DNA from: Actinoalloteichus hymeniacidonis
GTDB taxonomy: Bacteria; Actinomycetota; Actinomycetes; Mycobacteriales; Pseudonocardiaceae
Reading direction: 5' to 3'
Assembly (NCBI RefSeq): GCF_014203365.1
Contig: NZ_JACHIS010000001.1
Location: forward strand, 1,798,001-1,862,000
DNA: 64,000 bases
Shown: positions 9,709-19,111 of the stretch, piece by piece
Numbering within the stretch: position 1 is the first letter of the stretch
Layout of the letters: each line of letters opens with the position of its first letter
Notes under the pieces: generated by a model
Seen by the model: only the letters and a program-made list of their open reading frames with translations
What the model was told of the DNA's origin: nothing
Database searches by the model: none
Program-made: the position numbers and the translations under genes

Positions 9709-12700
9709 CGTCGTCCTCCGGTCTCGAGTTCGTGGTAGGTGGGGGTGTCGCCGTCGAGGATGCGTTGCCAGGCCTGGGCGAACAGCTCGGCGACGGTGCC
9801 TTCCGGCACGACAGCCCCGGTGGGACGGGTGTCGAAGCCGAACATCGGCGGCTTCCACAACTCCAGGGGCAGATGAGGGCTGGTGAGATCAAGCCAGCCA
9901 CCGGGGAGGAACAGGCTGCGGCCTGCCCTGGCGCGCTTGGCGGTGACGACCAGATCGGTCTCGGCCAGGGCGGCCTTGGCCTTGCGCAGCCGGGCGGGTT
10001 TCCAGGCGTTCCACCGGGCGACGTTCGCGTCGGTCGGATCCGGTAGGGCAAGCAGCTGGAGGTAGAGCGCCGAGGCGTCCTCGGTGAGGTCGAACCGGTC
10101 GGAGATCTCGGCGACCAGGCTTGGAACCGAGACCTGGGGGTCCTGGAAGTAGGCGGCCGGATCGGTGTCCTGCGGCGCGGTGGCCGCGCACGCGGCGGTG
10201 AGTCGCTCGCTGTCGAGCGGCAGACCATCGGCGATCCCGGGACCACTGGGCCTGTGTACGAGGGCGGTGTAAAGCTCCCTGTCCTGCGGCGGGACGAGAT
10301 TGGGATACACCGTCAGCTCGACGGCGTCATCGGCATCGGACGCCACCGCCAGCCATTCCCGAGGCCGGAACGCGGTCCTGGAAGCCCGGGCCCGCTCGAC
10401 ATCTGCGTCGATGGCCTCACCCAGCAAGGCCGAGAGGTTGTCATAGGCCTGCCAGTCCCACCAGGTGAACTTGAAGTCGGGATTGGCTGCCCGCGCCCGG
10501 ACGGCCGCGAGCGCCACCGTGAGCAGCGGACGTAGTGGATCACCGACCGGTAGGACATAGGCCAACCACCGCAGCACCGGGGGCGTCGCATGGATAGCGG
10601 TCGCCAGTTCTTCCGATGCGGCGCCGTCGGGTACCAGCCAGAACGTGCTCTCCGGGTCGGCGATCGCGCCGACATAGATGTCGGCATTCTGTACCGACGG
10701 CAATCGCTTCGACGCCTCGATCAGCAGTTCGTCGGGCACCGGACGGCGGCGGCCGGATGCGGCGACCCAGAGATCGGCGACCGCCTCCACCGCAGGCCCA
10801 GCTGTCCACAACCGAGCGGGATCGGCAGGAAGGACGGCCGTGAGCAGTTTGCGTCGGATCCCCGAGTCCACCCTGGACCAACACGATTTGGCGAACTGTG
10901 CCTGATCGGACGACAGTCCGAGTCGTTGCTGGACCTCGGGATCGAGGAAGCGTCGTTCCCAAAGGTCGACGCCGGGCAGGCCTGCGAGCAACAGCGTGGC
11001 CTCGGACCTGCTCAGACCGGTGCGTTCCGACAGCTCGACCACTGCTTGCGGGAACCAGGGCGCGGGACCGCGCTCCTCGAACAGTTCGAGCAGGCGTCGT
11101 AGGTCCGAGGTTCTGAACGAGCCGGTCAGCTCGACGATCGACGCGGCCTGCCACCCCACCGGAAGATCGAATACCCCTGGGGTGCGGGTGAACGCGAGTG
11201 CATCGACCCCGAGTCCCGCGTTGTTGCCCATGTGAATCCACTGGGTGCGCACCGGGACGAGGAATCCGTTCCGAACGGGGATGACGCGATGGATCACGCC
11301 CTCGGGATCGGGGCAGTACAGCGCGGCCCGCCGCCAACTGCCGTCATTGTCGGCGATTCCGCTGTCCGCGAGCGACCGCAACAGCAACAACAGGGCATCG
11401 CGATCCCGGTCCGGGGTGAAACCGGATACCGCGCGGTGCGCCACCAACGGCAGGTCCGGCAACCAGTTGAGCCACCCGACGCCCTGGCCGCCGTCCGACA
11501 CCGTTGCAGGCCCATCGGTCGACCGGGTGGCGAGTCCGCCCAACTCGGCGAGCAGAGCGGGCAGGCGGGTTGGCGTGTTATCGAGGAAATTCTGGAGATG
11601 ACCGGTGTCCGCCATCCAATGCAGCGCCGTCTCCAGATCGAGTTGCCCGACCTGCGGACCGCTGGGTGGGATCGGCTCGACATCGGCTCGGGTCCTGGCC
11701 TCGTCGGCGATGCCGCCGAAGGAACGGAAGGCCTGCGCCAATCTGGCTGCCCGGCGTACCAGGTCGACCACCGCCATGCGCAACGCGGGATCGGTGAGCG
11801 CGGGCACCGCCGAGGTCACGGCCTCCTGCGCGGCATCGGCGACGCCGTTCTGCTCCTCCGAGTCGGGTTGTCCGTTGCCCGCCAACCGGTCTTGCCGCAG
11901 TTGATCGCGTCGTTCCAGGGCCGCGACCACGGTGTCGATCATCTCGCCTGCCGCCGAGCGCGTGAGCTGCCGCAGCGCTAGAGAGCCTGCCTCGTCACGC
12001 GGCCGTAGCAGGTGAAACCAGTCCTTCGGCGGCAGGAAGGCGGTTCCCGGGGCGCCGTTGTCCCCGATCACGCCCACCACGATCGTGCTGTGCTGCCTGC
12101 CCGCCATATCGAGGAGCTGGAGGTGCGAACCGAACCGCACATCGGTCACCACGAGTTCCGCGCCGCCGGGCAGCCGCAGTAGAGCCTCGGGGACATCGCC
12201 CCGCTGACTGGGCAACCGGACTCGACGGCCGTCGATGCCTTCCCCGAGCGTCCAGTCACCGTCGGAACTGACCCGCCAACCGTGCAGACCATCGGCAGCG
12301 CCCAGCGGGCTGGCGGCCGTCGCGGGCACCGCCGGTCGCAGATCGCTGTATTGCGGGAAGCGGACCCTGCCATCGCCTGCGGAATTCTCGAAGAACCGCG
12401 CCTGGCTGATCCGCCCGATCTCCCCGGTGGCCGGATCGACCTCGGGGAACGCTCGTTCCTGGTAATGCGACGGGGCCTGCCACACGGTGATGCCATCGCC
12501 CATGACCCGCATCGGAGCGGGAATCGCGGTGTCACCCGGTCGGACGGCCCGGCCGCCCGTGAACCGGGCGCCATCCGGCAGGGCGATGGACGCGTGGGGC
12601 AGCTCCCAATAGGCGTCGAAATGGGACTCGTCCGTCAGCGAGAAGACCTCGGTGGGCGCGTCGCTCCAATACGCCTGATTTCCGTCCGGCCCTCGCCAGA

Positions 12701-14609
12701 CCACGAGGAGCACGCCATCGAACCAGTGTGCCCGAGGTTCGAAGTACCACTGGTTGCGTGCGGCGGTAGGAATCCGAGAGAGGTGTTCGGCCAAGACGCC
12801 GTCCGGCCCTACCACCAGGAAGGTCTCGCCTCGACGCAGCACCAGCGCCGGCCAGCCCTCGCCGCAGTTCTGGATCTCGTCGTCCTCGGACCATCCGGGA
12901 CCCGACAACCTGCCGACGGCCGCTTCGAGCGCGGGCCAGCCGAGTTCGTCGATGAGCCCGCTGCGCAGCGCCTGACGCAGTGCCTCCGTGACGTCGACCG
13001 TCGCGAGGGTTTCCGCCGCCTCGGGAACGTCGATGAACGCCTCCGGCCTGCGCAGCGCGGCGAAGGTGTCTTTCAGGTGTTTCTCGAGAATCGGCAGGCT
13101 TGATTCGCCTACCTCGGCGGTCCGCGTGGTGATCCAGTGCGCCAGGGCCGTTCGCAGGCCCGGTACTGCCCGCAACTCGGTCAGCGTCTCGATGGAGGCA
13201 GGTGCGTTCGGCTTCTTCGGTTCGAGATGCGCTCCGACACCCCGGGCCAGGGCTTCCTGGAATTGCGGCGAGGCTGAGAGGGCCACCAGATCGCGGCGTC
13301 CAGGCTCGCCGTCCGCAAGCCATTGCTGCACCGGGAGACTGAGTTCTTCCTGGCCGTCGGCGATCGGGACACCGTTGGCCAGCAGCAGGTCCAGCAGATC
13401 CAGTTCCCGTGCGGGCCACTGCGCTAGGCCTCGGACCGGCTCGCCGTCGGCGATCAGCCGAGCGATCATGGTGCCGACCGCGTCCAACAGGACGGCCGAT
13501 CGCGACGCCGAATAGTCGCGGGCGTCGACTACTGCGGCTAACCAGACCGCCGGGGTGGGCGACGGCGCAGTGGCGTCGGCGGGCTCGGTGAGTAGCCGCA
13601 GGGCACCCGTGTCGCGGAGCAGATCCATCCAGAATGCCAGGCTGGCTTCGCTGGAATCCTGGGACGGCACGAAGGTCAGCAGGCGTCGCGGGATCGCCGG
13701 GTCGCGCTGGGCCAGGCCGATCAGCGGCTTGCGGTAGGACTTCCAGAACGCCAGCGAGGCGCGGGTGATCGCGGTGCTGTCCAGCACGGCGCCGAGCAGT
13801 CGCTCGTCTTCGACTGCGGCCTCGCGTTGCGCCGCCTTGGCCAACCGACGCAGGTCCTGCGGCATTCCCGCATAGGGTGGCAACCCGCCCCGAATGCGGT
13901 CCACACTCAGCCGGAAGAACAGCTCGTAACCGGCGTCCGGGTCGTCCTGGCGGGCGAGTCGTCTGCTGTAGGCGGACAGGGCCTTGGCTGTGAGGGCGCC
14001 CGCGAAGGCGAACTCCAGGAACACCTGGCGAACCCGATCGGGGTCGACCTCCAGTCCGTGGACCTCTTCGGCGTCCCTGGCCTTGCCGAACATCGTCGCG
14101 GCATAGGTGTCGTTGCCGTGTTCGAGGAAGATCCGCCCGGCCTGCTCGTAGAAGGTGGGCAGGAAGTGCGGGGCGGCGCGGCCGAGCATCGTGCCGAGGG
14201 AGTCGAAACCCTCCTTGGCCGCGCCTGCCCTGGACCTGGCGGTGCGGGCCAGCCGTTCGATGTCCTTGACCAGGTTGAGGGCGTGGTGGCCGTTGGCCGG
14301 ATCGTTGACCAGGGCCCAGGCGGGAAACCCGAGCGCGCTGCGTTTCGCGGTGCCGACCTCGGCGGTCTGCGGAGTCGCGTCGAAGCCCAGGAATTCGCCG
14401 GTGAGGTCCTCGGCCTGGCCGAGGAGCTGCGGAACCAGCCGGACGACGACTCGGTCTTCCAGAGCGGGATGGCGATATCGCCGGGCGGTGAGGATGCCGC
14501 GGTCATCGCCGACCTCGTCGGCGCCGGGCAGGATCTGTCCGGCCGCCAACCGCGCCGCAACCGTGTCGTCCTCGGACACCGTCGCGCTCGTCGGGTTCGC
14601 GGCAACCAT
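9705..14609 (-). CDS. giant conserved protein, paralogue 1 (1634 aa)
   Basis: Same family and layout as the next gene downstream: AGQILPGADE, LTARRYRHPALED, GFPAWALVNDPANGHHALNL, HFLPTFYEQAGRIFLEHGND, RGGLPPYAGMPQDLRRLAKA, CGEGWPALVLRRGETFLVVG, WFDGVLLVVWR, LRPRDEAGSLALR, RPREWL near residue 1430, and the C-terminal ARLRKAKAALAETDLVVTAK and RSLFLPGGWLDL. The ATG at 14609 shares its A with the TGA of the DUF4132-like gene (TGATG), so the genes are coupled. The two full copies differ mostly in the central and distal thirds, while the first 350 and last 100 residues are nearly alike. No enzyme signature was recognised. The repeated copies imply tandem duplication and possibly selection for diversification. 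Confidence 0.85.
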   Translation of the reverse strand: MVAANPTSATVSEDDTVAARLAAGQILPGADEVGDDRGILTARRYRHPALEDRVVVRLVPQLLGQAEDLTGEFLGFDATPQTAEVGTAKRSALGFPAWALVNDPANGHHALNLVKDIERLARTARSRAGAAKEGFDSLGTMLGRAAPHFLPTFYEQAGRIFLEHGNDTYAATMFGKARDAEEVHGLEVDPDRVRQVFLEFAFAGALTAKALSAYSRRLARQDDPDAGYELFFRLSVDRIRGGLPPYAGMPQDLRRLAKAAQREAAVEDERLLGAVLDSTAITRASLAFWKSYRKPLIGLAQRDPAIPRRLLTFVPSQDSSEASLAFWMDLLRDTGALRLLTEPADATAPSPTPAVWLAAVVDARDYSASRSAVLLDAVGTMIARLIADGEPVRGLAQWPARELDLLDLLLANGVPIADGQEELSLPVQQWLADGEPGRRDLVALSASPQFQEALARGVGAHLEPKKPNAPASIETLTELRAVPGLRTALAHWITTRTAEVGESSLPILEKHLKDTFAALRRPEAFIDVPEAAETLATVDVTEALRQALRSGLIDELGWPALEAAVGRLSGPGWSEDDEIQNCGEGWPALVLRRGETFLVVGPDGVLAEHLSRIPTAARNQWYFEPRAHWFDGVLLVVWRGPDGNQAYWSDAPTEVFSLTDESHFDAYWELPHASIALPDGARFTGGRAVRPGDTAIPAPMRVMGDGITVWQAPSHYQERAFPEVDPATGEIGRISQARFFENSAGDGRVRFPQYSDLRPAVPATAASPLGAADGLHGWRVSSDGDWTLGEGIDGRRVRLPSQRGDVPEALLRLPGGAELVVTDVRFGSHLQLLDMAGRQHSTIVVGVIGDNGAPGTAFLPPKDWFHLLRPRDEAGSLALRQLTRSAAGEMIDTVVAALERRDQLRQDRLAGNGQPDSEEQNGVADAAQEAVTSAVPALTDPALRMAVVDLVRRAARLAQAFRSFGGIADEARTRADVEPIPPSGPQVGQLDLETALHWMADTGHLQNFLDNTPTRLPALLAELGGLATRSTDGPATVSDGGQGVGWLNWLPDLPLVAHRAVSGFTPDRDRDALLLLLRSLADSGIADNDGSWRRAALYCPDPEGVIHRVIPVRNGFLVPVRTQWIHMGNNAGLGVDALAFTRTPGVFDLPVGWQAASIVELTGSFRTSDLRRLLELFEERGPAPWFPQAVVELSERTGLSRSEATLLLAGLPGVDLWERRFLDPEVQQRLGLSSDQAQFAKSCWSRVDSGIRRKLLTAVLPADPARLWTAGPAVEAVADLWVAASGRRRPVPDELLIEASKRLPSVQNADIYVGAIADPESTFWLVPDGAASEELATAIHATPPVLRWLAYVLPVGDPLRPLLTVALAAVRARAANPDFKFTWWDWQAYDNLSALLGEAIDADVERARASRTAFRPREWLAVASDADDAVELTVYPNLVPPQDRELYTALVHRPSGPGIADGLPLDSERLTAACAATAPQDTDPAAYFQDPQVSVPSLVAEISDRFDLTEDASALYLQLLALPDPTDANVARWNAWKPARLRKAKAALAETDLVVTAKRARAGRSLFLPGGWLDLTSPHLPLELWKPPMFGFDTRPTGAVVPEGTVAELFAQAWQRILDGDTPTYHELETGGRR

Positions 14610-15472
14610 CAGGCGGCCACCGTCTCGTCCACCACACGTCCCGCGTAGATCGACGAGGCCATCCGCATGCCCTCCGACCAGGCCACCGGCCCGACCTCGG
14701 TCAGCGGCAGGCTGGTGCCGTTCTCCAGGGTCCAGCTCAGCGATTCGGTGGTGGTCTCGCTCTCGGGATAGTCCGAGCCGATCCAGAATCGTGCTTCCAC
14801 GGTCCGCCCGTCCTCGAAAGCCGAATAGACCGCGTCACCGCCCCGTACCGGGTAGCCCAACGTGCGGCAGCGGGCAACTGCATGGTTGAGCTCGTTGAAA
14901 CGCCCGCCCGCGAAATCGTCCACGCTTCTGCGATTGACGGGCTGATTCGCCGGTCGGGCGAAGGTCTGCCGGAACAGCTGTTGCACCTTCTGTTCCACGC
15001 CGAGTTCGGCGCCGAACTCCCGCAATTCATCGAGGTCTTCCAACAGCACCGGATGCGGGATGGACACCAGTTCGGGCTTCAGTCGCAGCGTGTCGCCATC
15101 GAGGGTGACCACGCCCAATCCACGCTCCGGATCGGCGTCCCGAAGGAAACCCGTCTCCGGCCCGCTGCCATCGTCGGCGGTGACCACCAGATCGCGCAGG
15201 GCGCCGGACCAGGCGGCGTCCGCCCATACCTCGGTGATCACCGAGGTCGGAACCGGAAGAGACCGCACCATCCAGCTGTCCACTGTGGCAAGGCACTCCT
15301 GGGAATGGCGAGTCAGCCATTCCGCGAGCTGACGTAACTGGACCACCTGCGGATCGTCCTTCAGCGACCCGGGTACCGACGCCAATAATCTTCCTTTGGC
15401 GTTGCGGCAGCGGACTCGTCCGTCTTCGTCAAGCCGCACCTGATATCCGGATGCGGCATCGAGCCAGCTCAC
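14609..15472 (-). CDS. DUF4132-like protein, first gene of the MoxR operon
   Basis: A 287-aa protein starting at GTG 15472, chosen because a strong ribosome binding site (AGGAGG) lies 6 bases upstream. Residues around 137-175 read HPVLLEDLDELREF then QKVQQLFRQTFARP, and the end reads LPLTEVGPVAWSEGMR. These resemble the C-terminal module of DUF4132 proteins (E. coli YehI/MolR-like), which have no proven biochemical role. The assignment rests on motif memory. It has no signal peptide or membrane helix. It heads the operon of giant paralogues, MoxR ATPase and DUF5682. A short inverted repeat GCCGAA-N6-TTCGGC at 15522-15539 lies about 50 bases upstream and might be an operator. Confidence 0.62.
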   Translation of the reverse strand: MSWLDAASGYQVRLDEDGRVRCRNAKGRLLASVPGSLKDDPQVVQLRQLAEWLTRHSQECLATVDSWMVRSLPVPTSVITEVWADAAWSGALRDLVVTADDGSGPETGFLRDADPERGLGVVTLDGDTLRLKPELVSIPHPVLLEDLDELREFGAELGVEQKVQQLFRQTFARPANQPVNRRSVDDFAGGRFNELNHAVARCRTLGYPVRGGDAVYSAFEDGRTVEARFWIGSDYPESETTTESLSWTLENGTSLPLTEVGPVAWSEGMRMASSIYAGRVVDETVAA

Positions 15473-15521
15473 GATTCCTCCTGTGGGTCGTCCACGATCT
15501 GATGCGCGCCGACGCTAGCGA

Positions 15522-15539
15522 GCCGAACCGACATTCGGC
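15522..15539. promoter_or_regulatory. small inverted repeat upstream of the DUF4132/MoxR operon
   Basis: GCCGAA, six bases, TTCGGC is a perfect 6-base-arm inverted repeat located 50-67 bases before the first start codon of the operon, within the 238-base gap to the preceding gene. It could be an operator or part of a hairpin in the leader. No clear -10/-35 pair was recognised here. Confidence 0.25.
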
Positions 15540-15710
15540 GTCACATGCGACCTTCGCGACCTTCCCGTGACCATCTCAGGCGTCCGCTGCCTGCGAAGAC
15601 GACCATCTACAGTGGATTTCGCGGGCGCGATCACGCTCCGCACCCAGAGTTCGACGATTAGTCCTGATTTCGTCGGCAGGGATTCAACCGGCACTTCACG
15701 GCGTCTTCAC

Positions 15711-16514
15711 TCATCCGCCCGCGCGCCGGTATCGCCGCACCGACAACGGCACGAAGATCGCCAGAATCACGCCGATCCAGATCAGCGAATACCAGGCGGG
15801 ATGACGCAACGACCACGCCTCGGAAGTCGGCATACCGGGGCCGGTATTCCCGAAGAACTCCCGAATCGCCAGCGTCAACGCCGAAACGGGATTCCACTCC
15901 GCCACTTGACGCAGTCCATTGGGAAAGGTCTCCAAGGGAACGAAGGCATTGGAGACGAAGGTCATCGGCATGATCACGATGAACGAGGCATTATTGATGA
16001 CCTCCACACTCGGAACCAACAGACCCACATAGCCCATCACCCAGCTGAAGGCATAGGCGAACAGCAACAGCAATGCGAAACCCGCCACCGCCTCCAGGAT
16101 CGAACCCCGGATCCGCCAACCCACCAACAGTCCAGTCAGCGCCATGATCAGCACGGACAGCACGTTGTAGATCACGTCCGACGCGGTCCGCCCGACCAGC
16201 ACCGCCGACGGGGACATCGGCAGCGAACGGAAACGGTCGACGATGCCCTTCTGCATATCCTCGGCCAAACCGGCCCCGGTGAAGGTGGAGCCGAAGACCA
16301 CCGTCTGCGCGAAGATCCCACCGATGAGGAATTCGCGGTAGTTCACTCCGCCACCCACGTTGATGGCCCCGCCGAAGACGAAGGCGAACAACAACACGAA
16401 CATGATCGGCGAGATCAACACGAATACCAACACCTCGGGCACCCGCTTGATCTTGATGGTGTTTCGTTTGGCGATGACCCAGCCATCGGCGATCGCGCGG
16501 GTGAACGTGTTCAT
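15711..16514 (-). CDS. DrrB-type ABC-2 exporter permease
   Basis: A 267-aa integral membrane protein of the ABC-2 family with about six hydrophobic segments, beginning MNTFTRAIADGWVIAKRN. The typical GIFAQTVVFGSTFTGAGLAED, MQKGIVDRFRSLPMSPSAVL and NPVSALTLAIREFFGNT motifs of daunorubicin-resistance-type permeases are present. The ATG at 16514 overlaps the stop of the ATPase gene by 4 bases, so the pair is one operon and the two proteins should form one exporter of the DrrAB type. The substrate cannot be told from sequence; relatives export antibiotics, other drugs or lipids. No biosynthetic cluster is adjacent. Confidence 0.9.
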   Translation of the reverse strand: MNTFTRAIADGWVIAKRNTIKIKRVPEVLVFVLISPIMFVLLFAFVFGGAINVGGGVNYREFLIGGIFAQTVVFGSTFTGAGLAEDMQKGIVDRFRSLPMSPSAVLVGRTASDVIYNVLSVLIMALTGLLVGWRIRGSILEAVAGFALLLLFAYAFSWVMGYVGLLVPSVEVINNASFIVIMPMTFVSNAFVPLETFPNGLRQVAEWNPVSALTLAIREFFGNTGPGMPTSEAWSLRHPAWYSLIWIGVILAIFVPLSVRRYRRAGG

Positions 16515-17509
16515 CGAGGCGCCTCCGAGTCGGATGCCTGATCGGGGGAGTGCGCGGCGGGTTCGCCGTTCTCGGCGGCGGACCCGGTCAGGGTGAGGAA
16601 CACGTCGTCCAGGGTGGGCCTGCGCAGCCCGATCTCGGCCACGTCCACCCGGTGTTCCTCCAGACACCGCAGTGCGGCGGACAGCGACTGCGAACCCCCG
16701 CTGACCTGGGCGATCAACTCGCGGCCATCGGCGTTGCGTTGGACCTCGCCGCTGGCGACCCGTTGTAGGCACCGCACCGCCTGCTCGCCGTGGGCGAGAT
16801 CGACGAGGCTGAGTTCGATCCGTTCGCCGCCGATCTGGCGCTTGAGCTCACTGGACGTGCCGCTGGCGATGGCCCGCCCATGGTCGATGACCACGATCCG
16901 ATCCGCCAGTTTGTCGGCCTCCTCCAGATACTGCGTCGTCAACAGCAGGGTCGCTCCGCCCGAGACCAGATCGCGGATGACCTCCCACATGCCCAGCCTG
17001 CTGCGCGGGTCCAATCCCGTGGTCGGCTCGTCCAGAATCAGGACCGGCGGCGAGGCCACCAACGCCCCTGCCAGGTCCAAGCGGCGGCGCATCCCACCCG
17101 AATAGGTCTTCGACGGGCGGTCGGCCGCGTCGGCCAGATCGAAGCGTTCCAGCAGTTCCCGGGCCCGCGAACGAGCCTTCGCGCGCCGCATCCCGTACAG
17201 CCGTCCCACCATCTCCAGGTTCTCGAAGCCGGTCAGGTGCTCGTCGACGGCCGCATACTGCCCGGAGAGCCCGATCCGACGACGTACGCCCTCCGGATCG
17301 GTCCGAACATCGGCGCCCGCGACCCGGGCGGTGCCGGCGTCGGGACGCAGCAGCGTCGCCAGGATCCGCACCGCCGTGGTCTTGCCAGCGCCATTGGGGC
17401 CGAGCAGACCCAACACCGTTCCCGTGGGCACGGCCAGGTCGAGATCGTCCACCGCGCGGACCCCGCCGTAGACCTTGACCAGGCCTTCCGCCCGGATCGT
17501 CTCGGTCAT
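16511..17509 (-). CDS. DrrA-type ABC transporter ATPase
   Basis: A 332-aa ATPase starting at ATG 17509 (MTETIRAEGLVKVYGG); longer in-frame upstream sequence is not coding-like. It has Walker A GPNGAGKTT, Q-loop around GLSGQYAAVDE, signature YSGGMRRRLDLA, Walker B VLILDEPTTGLD and switch His region TTQYLEEAD, plus the C-terminal extension typical of DrrA (LRRPTLDDVFLTLTG). It is paired with the downstream permease by a 4-base overlap. It is divergent from the L-2-hydroxyglutarate oxidase gene across a 253-base gap, in which I saw no clear regulator site. Confidence 0.92.
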   Translation of the reverse strand: MTETIRAEGLVKVYGGVRAVDDLDLAVPTGTVLGLLGPNGAGKTTAVRILATLLRPDAGTARVAGADVRTDPEGVRRRIGLSGQYAAVDEHLTGFENLEMVGRLYGMRRAKARSRARELLERFDLADAADRPSKTYSGGMRRRLDLAGALVASPPVLILDEPTTGLDPRSRLGMWEVIRDLVSGGATLLLTTQYLEEADKLADRIVVIDHGRAIASGTSSELKRQIGGERIELSLVDLAHGEQAVRCLQRVASGEVQRNADGRELIAQVSGGSQSLSAALRCLEEHRVDVAEIGLRRPTLDDVFLTLTGSAAENGEPAAHSPDQASDSEAPR

Positions 17510-17762
17510 GCACCCCTCCCGCTCCTCGCCGGATGCCACCGCCCACGAGCCTGCCCGCGCCGGTCGAAACCCGCGACCGAGACGCCCGGCCGGGTATGGC
17601 GAACTGAGCGTGTCTCGACGTCGGCCAGCCCCGGATGGGACGCTCGATGGGGAAGATCGTCGACTTCGTGGGCGGAGCACCTCGGGCGATGAGGAGGACA
17701 GCCGCGATGCATCCGATAGCCGTCGAGTGCGGACCGAGCGACGAGAACGGGCGGACGCCGAC

Positions 17763-18968
17763 ATGACCGGCGAACACATCGCGATCGTCGGGGCCGGCAT
17801 CGTCGGGCTGGCCACCGCGCACGCGCTGATCCGGCGGGGCCACACCGTCACGGTGCTGGAGAAGGAACAGCGGGTCGCCGCGCATCAGACCGGCCGCAAT
17901 TCGGGCGTGATCCACTCCGGTCTCTACTACCGGCCCGGCAGTCTGAAGGCCGAACTGGGCACGGCGGGCGCCGCTTCGATGCGGGTGTTCGCCGAGGAGC
18001 GGGGCATCCCGGTCGAGATCTGCGGCAAGCTGGTGGTCGCCACCACGCCCGACCAGCTGCCCGCCCTGCACGAACTGCATCGACGCGGCACCGCCAACGG
18101 CGTGCCCTGCGCTTTGATCGACGCAGGCCAAGCCCGCGAGTACGAGCCGAATGTCTCCTGTGTGGCCGCGTTGCGCGTCGAATCCACCGGGATCGTGGAC
18201 TATGCGGCCGTCAGCCGTCGGTTGGTCGAGCTGATCGAAGCGGCAGGCGGGACGGTGCGGCTGGGAGTGACGGTGACCGGTATCCGCGCCACGCGTGCAG
18301 GCGTCGTCGTCGAGACCGATGCGGCGCGAGACGAGATGGTGCGAGCCGATCGCCTCGTCAACTGCGCCGGTCTGCACAGCGATCGCATCGCCGAACTCGC
18401 AGGGCTCACCCCGGACGTGCGGATCATCCCGTTCCGGGGGGAGTACTACGAACTGACCGCGCGATACAACGGCCTGGTCCGGGGCCTGATCTATCCGGTG
18501 CCCGACCCGAGCCTGCCCTTCCTGGGCGTGCACCTCACAAGAAGCATCGACGGCTCGGTACACGCCGGACCCAACGCGGTGTTCGCCCTGGCCAGGGAGG
18601 GCTACTCCTGGGGTTCGATCCGGCCCGGCGAGGTCGCGCGCAGCCTGGCCTGGCCCGGGCTCTGGCGACTCGGCCGCCGCTACTGGCGGACCGGGGCCGC
18701 CGAGATCGCGCGGTCCTTCTCCCGCGAGCGCTTCGCCCGCAGCCTGCGAGAGCTGGTCCCGACCCTGCCCACCGAGGGCATCGTCAGGGCCCCCTCGGGC
18801 GTGCGGGCCCAGGCGTTGCATCGGGGCGGCCACCTGGTCGACGACTTCCACTACCTCCGGGCACCCCGGCAGATCCACCTGCTCAACGCCCCATCACCTG
18901 CGGCGACGGCAGCCCTGGAGATCGGCCGACGCATCGCACGGGAGCTGGCCGCCGAGCAGGCGGGCTGA
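17763..18968 (+). CDS. lhgO: L-2-hydroxyglutarate oxidase (FAD-dependent)
   Basis: A 401-aa FAD-dependent oxidoreductase of the DAO superfamily. The start ATG 17763 directly precedes the dinucleotide-binding motif IAIVGAGIVGLATAHAL. The family motif TGRNSGVIHSGLYYRPGS follows near residue 45, then CGKLVVAT, NVSCVAALRVESTGIVDY, LVNCAGLHSDRIA, PFRGEYYEL and, at the end, NAPSPAATAALEIGR. This pattern is characteristic of LhgO/YgaF, which oxidises L-2-hydroxyglutarate to 2-oxoglutarate and passes electrons to the membrane quinone pool. Length matches the family. It appears monocistronic, with 143 bases to the next gene on the same strand. Confidence 0.9.
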   Translation: MTGEHIAIVGAGIVGLATAHALIRRGHTVTVLEKEQRVAAHQTGRNSGVIHSGLYYRPGSLKAELGTAGAASMRVFAEERGIPVEICGKLVVATTPDQLPALHELHRRGTANGVPCALIDAGQAREYEPNVSCVAALRVESTGIVDYAAVSRRLVELIEAAGGTVRLGVTVTGIRATRAGVVVETDAARDEMVRADRLVNCAGLHSDRIAELAGLTPDVRIIPFRGEYYELTARYNGLVRGLIYPVPDPSLPFLGVHLTRSIDGSVHAGPNAVFALAREGYSWGSIRPGEVARSLAWPGLWRLGRRYWRTGAAEIARSFSRERFARSLRELVPTLPTEGIVRAPSGVRAQALHRGGHLVDDFHYLRAPRQIHLLNAPSPAATAALEIGRRIARELAAEQAG

Positions 18969-19111
18969 TCCGACGAGCCGGCCCGAAATGCCCCCGAAGC
19001 CCCCGGTCGTCTCACTGGATGGGAGTCCGGGGGGCGATTCGTCGACTCAGGAAGGGCCCTATCCGGCCGGCGGTTGGGACTGAGGGAAACCACCCAAGCC
19101 AAGAGAAAGCG

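Noticed and set aside
16848-18878. Minus-strand open frame of about 676 codons across the DrrA gene and antisense to lhgO
   Set aside because: Both regions are explained by well-motifed genes in other frames; no domain is visible in this frame.
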